From the NCBI GenBank assembly GCA_903931355.1, contig CAIZCB010000042.1, forward strand, positions 1 through 19,926: 19,926 nucleotides of DNA, read 5' to 3'. Shown here piece by piece: positions 14,929 through 19,926 of this stretch (positions within the stretch are counted from its first letter, which is position 1; the number at the start of each line of letters is the position of its first letter). The notes under the pieces were generated by a model that had not been told where the DNA came from, did no database searches, and saw nothing but the letters and a program-made list of their open reading frames with translations. The DNA is from an uncultured Pseudomonadota bacterium (lineage in GTDB: Bacteria > Pseudomonadota > Gammaproteobacteria > Methylococcales > Methylomonadaceae). A program made the translations under genes and the position numbers.

Positions 14929-16604
14929 TCAGTCTTGGCCTAATCGCCACCTTAACCACTGCCGCCGCTGGTTTTTTCGGCTATCAATATTTAACCCGCT
15001 CCTCGTTAGCCAGTGTTTTAAAAGCCGATTTACCGATTTTGAATTTAACGGTGAAATTGCTGGATATAAACCAACAGCCGTTAGATGCCACAGACTCCAT
15101 CATTGGCTCAAATGATCAGCAAACCATAAACAGTAATGAGCAATGTTCGCTGTTAGTCGGTGGTGACAGCGCTGAGCGTAGTTTTGCCTCAAGCGATGTC
15201 AGTCGTCCAGCCGAATGTCCGAACCAAGCGGTTTGGTATGTTAAGGCTCATCCGATTGCCTTGACCCTAGCTTTTAACCAAGGCCAACAATTTTTGACTT
15301 GGTGGGATCAATCGGCAAAAGTTAAAAACTTAGTCGAAAACCGTTTTATACAGGGGCTGTTTTTTGGTTTTGCACAAAGCTTAAAAATCAAAGCCGAACA
15401 GTTGAAACTGGATGGTATCCAAGGTGAGTTTTTAGCGCATTTACTGCGCGATGCGATTGCCGCTAATGCCCAATTACATTACGACATGGTTCATGCTGAA
15501 CGCGGCTGGGTGTTAACTTACCAGCGCAGTCGCAGTGATTTTATTGAGCAAGCATTACCCGCCATGATGGGCCTGTTGGCTACCAATGCCTATAAAGTCA
15601 ACAAATTACCAGAACCTATCGTGCAAGTGCGAGTTGGTTTACAACAGATTTACATGACCGAATACCAACAGCGTATTTATCTGGCACAAAGTTTGGAAGC
15701 CTTGCTGAATGTTTTGGAAAGCTTGAAACCAACCCCAATCGATTCTGAAGCGCCATTGAGTTTAATCGTTCGCGCTGAAGCCTTTGTCGATAATTTAGTG
15801 CCGGTTTTAGCTGGTCAACCGACTTGGAATCCACGGATAGATTTTGCCCTCAACGACCAGCAACTAGGCGTGATTAATTTACCGTCGGGGCCTTGGCAAT
15901 TGCCTTTGCATGACAAAATCTTTGAAGGGGTTTTAGCCAGTATTCCCCATGATGCTTTTGCCGCGTTGGCGACCAGTTTTCAAATATCCCCGACTTTAGC
16001 GGTGGAAGATTGGCAGAACTTTGCTGTTGAAGGCCCTCAGGCAATCAGCAATCAGACTGAGCCAGCGGGTTTAGCTTTGATTTGGGATTTTGAAAAAACC
16101 AGTCCAACCGGTGCAATCGGCATCGTGATTGCTAATCCAACCAACCCTAAAGCAAGCGCCGCTTATCAACAATATGTCAAAAATAGCGGCTACAGTGCCG
16201 AATGTGCTGGTGGCAGTTTGTTTTTAATTGCCAGCTCACAAAGTTTGTTGAGTCGTATCAAAGATGCTTGTGCTCATCAGTCTTTGAGTCCCTTAGATTG
16301 GCAAAAAGGCAGTGAAAAATCACGCTTTTTGGCATCACAATTAATGGCGTTTGTTAATCCAGGTGTCGCGATGCAGGAATTGTTTATGGCTGGCGGTGCT
16401 ATAGATAGCGCTGATGACAGTCTTGAACGCAACCAAAAACAGATTCCGCATTGGCAGAATGATTATCTAAAAGCCAAAGACAATATGCGTAAACAAGCCA
16501 ATAGCTTATTTAATGACTTGCCGATTTTTAGCTATGCAGGGCGAGCTGATGCTAATCCAGTCCGTTTGGAAGGTCGCGCGATTCAACAGGAGTTGAGTCA
16601 ATGA
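14898..16604 (+). CDS. DUF2138 family protein (YfaA-like) of the alpha-2-macroglobulin operon
   Basis: A 568-residue protein with one N-terminal membrane helix (about residues 9-30, [20 protein letters not shown]) and a large region expected in the periplasm. It is probably anchored in the inner membrane. Blocks that fit DUF2138 include [75 protein letters not shown], and [25 protein letters not shown]. The function is unknown; relatives sit next to YfaS/MagD genes. The ATG has GGAG 7 nt upstream and overlaps the previous gene by 31 nt, and its stop overlaps the next start (ATGA). The operon logic supports the family call as much as the sequence does. Confidence 0.8.
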   Translation: MEPRATSKRLISLGLIATLTTAAAGFFGYQYLTRSSLASVLKADLPILNLTVKLLDINQQPLDATDSIIGSNDQQTINSNEQCSLLVGGDSAERSFASSDVSRPAECPNQAVWYVKAHPIALTLAFNQGQQFLTWWDQSAKVKNLVENRFIQGLFFGFAQSLKIKAEQLKLDGIQGEFLAHLLRDAIAANAQLHYDMVHAERGWVLTYQRSRSDFIEQALPAMMGLLATNAYKVNKLPEPIVQVRVGLQQIYMTEYQQRIYLAQSLEALLNVLESLKPTPIDSEAPLSLIVRAEAFVDNLVPVLAGQPTWNPRIDFALNDQQLGVINLPSGPWQLPLHDKIFEGVLASIPHDAFAALATSFQISPTLAVEDWQNFAVEGPQAISNQTEPAGLALIWDFEKTSPTGAIGIVIANPTNPKASAAYQQYVKNSGYSAECAGGSLFLIASSQSLLSRIKDACAHQSLSPLDWQKGSEKSRFLASQLMAFVNPGVAMQELFMAGGAIDSADDSLERNQKQIPHWQNDYLKAKDNMRKQANSLFNDLPIFSYAGRADANPVRLEGRAIQQELSQ

Positions 16605-19600
16605 GTAGAATCCAATCGCTTCAATTAACGGTCTTATTGATGTTATGCGGATTTTTTACCGCTACTTATGCTGGTAGTCCGTTTTACTTAACCGCTGAGC
16701 ACAGTTTTACCGACAGTGAGCCTGTGACTATCCGCCTTGATTACACGGTGACCGATCAGCCGATGATGATACGGGTGTTAAAAGCCAAGGATTTGGATAA
16801 GTTTCTCGATGGCCAATTTAATATCAGCCGCAGCTATGAGCCGGCGGTCAGCGAATTAAACCCCGGCTATTATTTTGCAAAAGGCTTGAATAAAGCCCAA
16901 TCGCCGTTGCAGCTAATCCGTGATGTATTCAAACCGGATTTTCGTAATGCTTTAAAAGACAGCAGTTTTAATCACGCGATTATCAGTCTTAGCGATAAAC
17001 CCTTAGTTAGCGTGCCACAGCAATTACTGATTGCGGCGCCCGCTGGTTTTCAGGTGATCAAAGAAAATTATCTGGATTTACAACACAATGGCGAAAACAC
17101 CCAAGATTTAGCTTGGTGGTTCCAGCAGGATTCGTGGAGTGATTCACGCTATAAAACTCGGCAAATCAATTTGGAACAACTGCCTGATGGCATTTATTTA
17201 GTACAAGCAGTACAGGGTAAAACTGAGGCGCAATGTCTGATTCAAGTCAGTCATTTATCGGTGCAAGTCAAACAATCCAGCGAGCAATTGTTGGTTCGAG
17301 TCATGAACCGCGATTTACAAGCTGTGGCTGGCGCTAAAGTCAGTTATCGTGATGGTCGAGGCGTTTGGCAAGCTTTAGCGGGTGTTACTGACGCGCTGGG
17401 TGAATTACGATTCAACAACCCTGAAGGTGTGTTAGATGGAAAATTATTGGTCAGAGTCGAAACGCCGAGCGCAAAAGCTGATGAGCCGCCTTATACAGTA
17501 TTAACCTTGACCGATTTTTTACCCGCGCAAGCCAAAGATCAGTCGGTATTTGTGATGACCGATAGACCGATATTCAAACCCGGTGAAACCTTTAATTACA
17601 AAGGTATCGTTAGAACATCCGATCATGGCCAATTAAAAATCCCCGCTTTTCAATCACGCGAAACTAGCGTTTCACTGTTAACCAGCAAAGGTGAAAGTAC
17701 CGACTTAGAGGATACCGTCACGCTGACCGATTTTGGTTCGTTTTCCGGTCGTTTTACATTGGATGATGCGCAAACACCTGGGCTTTATCAATTGTTGGCA
17801 GAAATTGACCACAAACCTTATGCCGGTGAATTTCGGGTGCGTGATTATGTCAAACCGAGTTTCTATCTGGAATGGTTAGAACATAGCCAACAAGTACAAG
17901 CCGGACAGCCATTTAAACTAAAGTTTCAAGCGAAACGATACAGCGGTGGCGTGCCACAAGCGGTTAAGTTTGAAGTGTTTTTATATCGCAAAAAATTTGA
18001 AGTGCCACAGTTTGTGGCTGATGCTGGCGCGGCTTTATCGGCTGGTAATGACTATTTTGGACAAGTCAAAACCGCTGCGCCATTGAGTCAGCCGCAACGA
18101 TTATTTAGTTCTACCGAAGCGCGTAATGTCGCCGAATTAAGTAATCCTTGGGAAACTGCCGCGCAATTGGAAGCTAACGGCGAAGGCAATTTTGAATTTA
18201 CCGTGCCAAGCAGTGATGGCGAAAAACCTAATCAAGAATGGGTGTACACCTTGATGGTTCGCGCTCAAGATCAAAACGGTAGTATGGCGATTTTGAGTGA
18301 CAACCTTTATGCCACGCTATCCGAAGCCCAGCCAGCAATCCGTTTTAACAAAACCGTCGCCGCAGTTGGCGAGCAGGATTTACAGTTATTTTTACAATCC
18401 AATTATGCTGACGGAAAACCAGCGGCCAATGCCGAAGGGGTAGTGGAAATTAGTCTTGATCAGCCCGGTGCTGATAAACGCAGTTTAGTGAAATTGCCGT
18501 TTGCTACCGATGCTCAAGGCCAGCAGAAATTAGCGATACCGGCCTTGCAAAACTATGGCCGATTGACAGCGATTGCTAAATTGGAAACCTTGCAAGGCCA
18601 TGGCTTATCGCATCCCGCGCAATCGCAAGCAGCCACTTTAATTGTCGCTGGTAATGGCGGTGAAGCGGTGGCTGATAATCCAGAACTGGAGTTATACACC
18701 CCAACCACTATTCTCAGCCCCGGCGAACAAGCCAAAATCTTTGCCTTATTACCTAAAGCTTGGGGCAAACAGGAAGCAGGGCCGATTTGGGAAACTATTG
18801 CTGGCGAACGGATTTTTGACAGTCACGCGGTTCAGCAACAAGGTCGCAGCCGTTGGTTTGAAGTGACTGCAAAACCTGAATACGGCACTGGTTTTTACCA
18901 TACCGTGACCGTGCCAGTGGCTGGCGGTAAATACAAAGAACAAACCCTAGGTTTTCGGATTATTCCTAAACAGAAGCGCTTGATGATTAATATCAAACCG
19001 GAAAAAGCCGAAGCCGAGCCATTAAAACCCACCAAAATCAGTGTCGAAGTTAAACGTGCTGATGGTAAACCGGCTGCCAATACTGAATTGGCGGTAGCGA
19101 TTGTTGATCGTTCGGTTTATGCGGTACAGGCCGAGTTTCGTCCTAATGTGTTTGATTTTTTCTACCCTTTGCAACGTAACAATCTAGCCACTTTTTATTC
19201 TGATGAATTACAAGGCTATGGCTATGCTGATTTATTACGCAAACCTAATTTTGCTTTGAGCGCCTTAAAAAGTCAGAGCAAGCTGGCTAAAAAAGCCATG
19301 CGTGATACTGCCGGTTGGTTTCCGCATGTGGTGACCGACGCCAATGGCCTGGCAACGGTTAATGTCGATATGCCAGCGAATGTCACTGAATGGCAAGTGA
19401 CTGTGGTTGCCAGCGATAAAGAAGGGCGCATGGGTGAAAATACCGGACAATTCCGCACCGCCACTGACGTCAATCTTGATTTGTTGGGCGCTCAATTTTT
19501 ACGGCATGGCGATGAAGTTGAATTAGCTTTGAAATTGACTAATCAGCTAAATCAAGCGGTCAAAATCAACGCCGAGATTCAATTGTCGGAAGCCTTGCAA

Positions 19601-19926
19601 TTACAAAACGGAGGCTTGACACAACAAACCGAGCTGGCGGCTAAAGGCGAAAAAATCATTCCACTGCGCTTACTGAGTGCTGAAACCGGCACAGAAGCCA
19701 GTGTTTCCGTGGCTTTAAATGCAGGCGCTAAAGTTAAAATTGGCGGCATGGAAAGCTTTGACATGCCTTTAAAACCAGCGTCCTTGAGTCAAATTTATAA
19801 CAGCAAGACGCAAGGCGAGCGTTTGTTATTCGATTTACCTCAATCCGGTCAGCCGCAACAATTAACGGTGCGGGTTAATTCCGGTTTACTCGGTGCATCG
19901 TTACAAGCCGCCGAGATGCTGGTGCA
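16601..19926 (+). CDS. yfaS: Bacterial alpha-2-macroglobulin, YfaS/MagD type, 3' end outside window
   Basis: A large secreted alpha-2-macroglobulin, a multi-domain protease-trapping protein of the periplasm; 1108 residues are visible and the frame is open at the right edge. The signal peptide ends at about TYA (residue 24) and has no lipobox, unlike the YfhM-type lipoproteins. The macroglobulin-domain signature TDRPIFKPGETFNYKGIVR starts at residue 320. PELELYTPTTILSPGEQAKIFALLP and AIVDRSVYAV follow, then DTAGWFPHVVTDANGLATVNVDMPANVTEWQV from residue 902. YfaS and MagD have about 1500 residues, so roughly 400 are missing. The frame ends in LLGASLQAAEMLV, which in this superfamily comes just before the site of the thioester CxEQ motif; its presence cannot be judged. 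The ATGA overlap with the DUF2138 gene shows coupled translation. Confidence 0.94.
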   Translation, partial: MSRIQSLQLTVLLMLCGFFTATYAGSPFYLTAEHSFTDSEPVTIRLDYTVTDQPMMIRVLKAKDLDKFLDGQFNISRSYEPAVSELNPGYYFAKGLNKAQSPLQLIRDVFKPDFRNALKDSSFNHAIISLSDKPLVSVPQQLLIAAPAGFQVIKENYLDLQHNGENTQDLAWWFQQDSWSDSRYKTRQINLEQLPDGIYLVQAVQGKTEAQCLIQVSHLSVQVKQSSEQLLVRVMNRDLQAVAGAKVSYRDGRGVWQALAGVTDALGELRFNNPEGVLDGKLLVRVETPSAKADEPPYTVLTLTDFLPAQAKDQSVFVMTDRPIFKPGETFNYKGIVRTSDHGQLKIPAFQSRETSVSLLTSKGESTDLEDTVTLTDFGSFSGRFTLDDAQTPGLYQLLAEIDHKPYAGEFRVRDYVKPSFYLEWLEHSQQVQAGQPFKLKFQAKRYSGGVPQAVKFEVFLYRKKFEVPQFVADAGAALSAGNDYFGQVKTAAPLSQPQRLFSSTEARNVAELSNPWETAAQLEANGEGNFEFTVPSSDGEKPNQEWVYTLMVRAQDQNGSMAILSDNLYATLSEAQPAIRFNKTVAAVGEQDLQLFLQSNYADGKPAANAEGVVEISLDQPGADKRSLVKLPFATDAQGQQKLAIPALQNYGRLTAIAKLETLQGHGLSHPAQSQAATLIVAGNGGEAVADNPELELYTPTTILSPGEQAKIFALLPKAWGKQEAGPIWETIAGERIFDSHAVQQQGRSRWFEVTAKPEYGTGFYHTVTVPVAGGKYKEQTLGFRIIPKQKRLMINIKPEKAEAEPLKPTKISVEVKRADGKPAANTELAVAIVDRSVYAVQAEFRPNVFDFFYPLQRNNLATFYSDELQGYGYADLLRKPNFALSALKSQSKLAKKAMRDTAGWFPHVVTDANGLATVNVDMPANVTEWQVTVVASDKEGRMGENTGQFRTATDVNLDLLGAQFLRHGDEVELALKLTNQLNQAVKINAEIQLSEALQLQNGGLTQQTELAAKGEKIIPLRLLSAETGTEASVSVALNAGAKVKIGGMESFDMPLKPASLSQIYNSKTQGERLLFDLPQSGQPQQLTVRVNSGLLGASLQAAEMLV

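Noticed and set aside
18553..19764. Several 61-76-residue - strand frames inside the alpha-2-macroglobulin gene
   Set aside because: They are antisense shadows of a continuous coding frame and show no start signals.
1..19926. CRISPR arrays, tRNA or rRNA genes, riboswitches
   Set aside because: No regular direct repeats, no cloverleaf-like segment and no conserved rRNA stretch were found in any gap between genes.

Overview
The window looks like chromosomal DNA of a gammaproteobacterium. LysS, PrfB, HrpA and RsmJ all read as gammaproteobacterial proteins, and the C-terminal block is the gammaproteobacterial YfaS/MagD (alpha-2-macroglobulin) locus. A methanotroph-like (Methylococcales) host is a guess from overall style, not something the sequence proves. 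No rRNA, tRNA, CRISPR array, phage module or complete IS is visible. Nearly all genes are on the + strand; one small lipoprotein gene is on the - strand.

Layout. (1) 1-2258: end of a SUF iron-sulfur cluster operon. It holds the 3' part of sufS, sufU overlapping it, rsmJ (16S rRNA methyltransferase) and a small Rieske ferredoxin. (2) 2302-4258: lgt (prolipoprotein diacylglyceryl transferase, of unusually Bacteroidota-like sequence) and prfB (release factor 2, encoded without the usual programmed frameshift). (3) 4281-4806: a DUF433 antitoxin-like gene whose expected toxin partner appears reduced to its first six codons, then a repeat region with a 47-nt hairpin and a diverged inverted copy of part of it. 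(4) 4807-6614: lysS, translationally coupled to a DUF2818 membrane protein. (5) 6689-7604: a flavin reductase-like gene convergent with a cysteine-rich lipoprotein gene, with a hairpin terminator between them. (6) 7793-12446: hrpA (DEAH RNA helicase) and a rhomboid protease. (7) 12597-12967: a small two-helix membrane protein with a strong terminator. (8) 13007-13281: a 275-bp MITE-like element with 14-bp perfect terminal inverted repeats and an 8-bp target duplication, just upstream of the last operon. (9) 13423-19926: three tightly overlapping genes of the yfa/mag type. The first is a DUF2135-DUF1175 fusion, the second DUF2138, the third a large alpha-2-macroglobulin cut by the window end.

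How the genes work together. The first four genes serve Fe-S cluster assembly and use, with an rRNA modification gene in between. The last three are expected to form an envelope-associated alpha-2-macroglobulin complex, by analogy with the Pseudomonas MagA-F proteins. The most interesting points are the fusion of two normally separate components of that system, and a papain/NlpC-P60-like Cys...GDLLVY...His pattern in its DUF1175 half, which suggests a peptidase or amidase inside the complex. The alpha-2-macroglobulin is truncated by the window just before the place where a thioester motif would appear, so its trapping type cannot be decided here.
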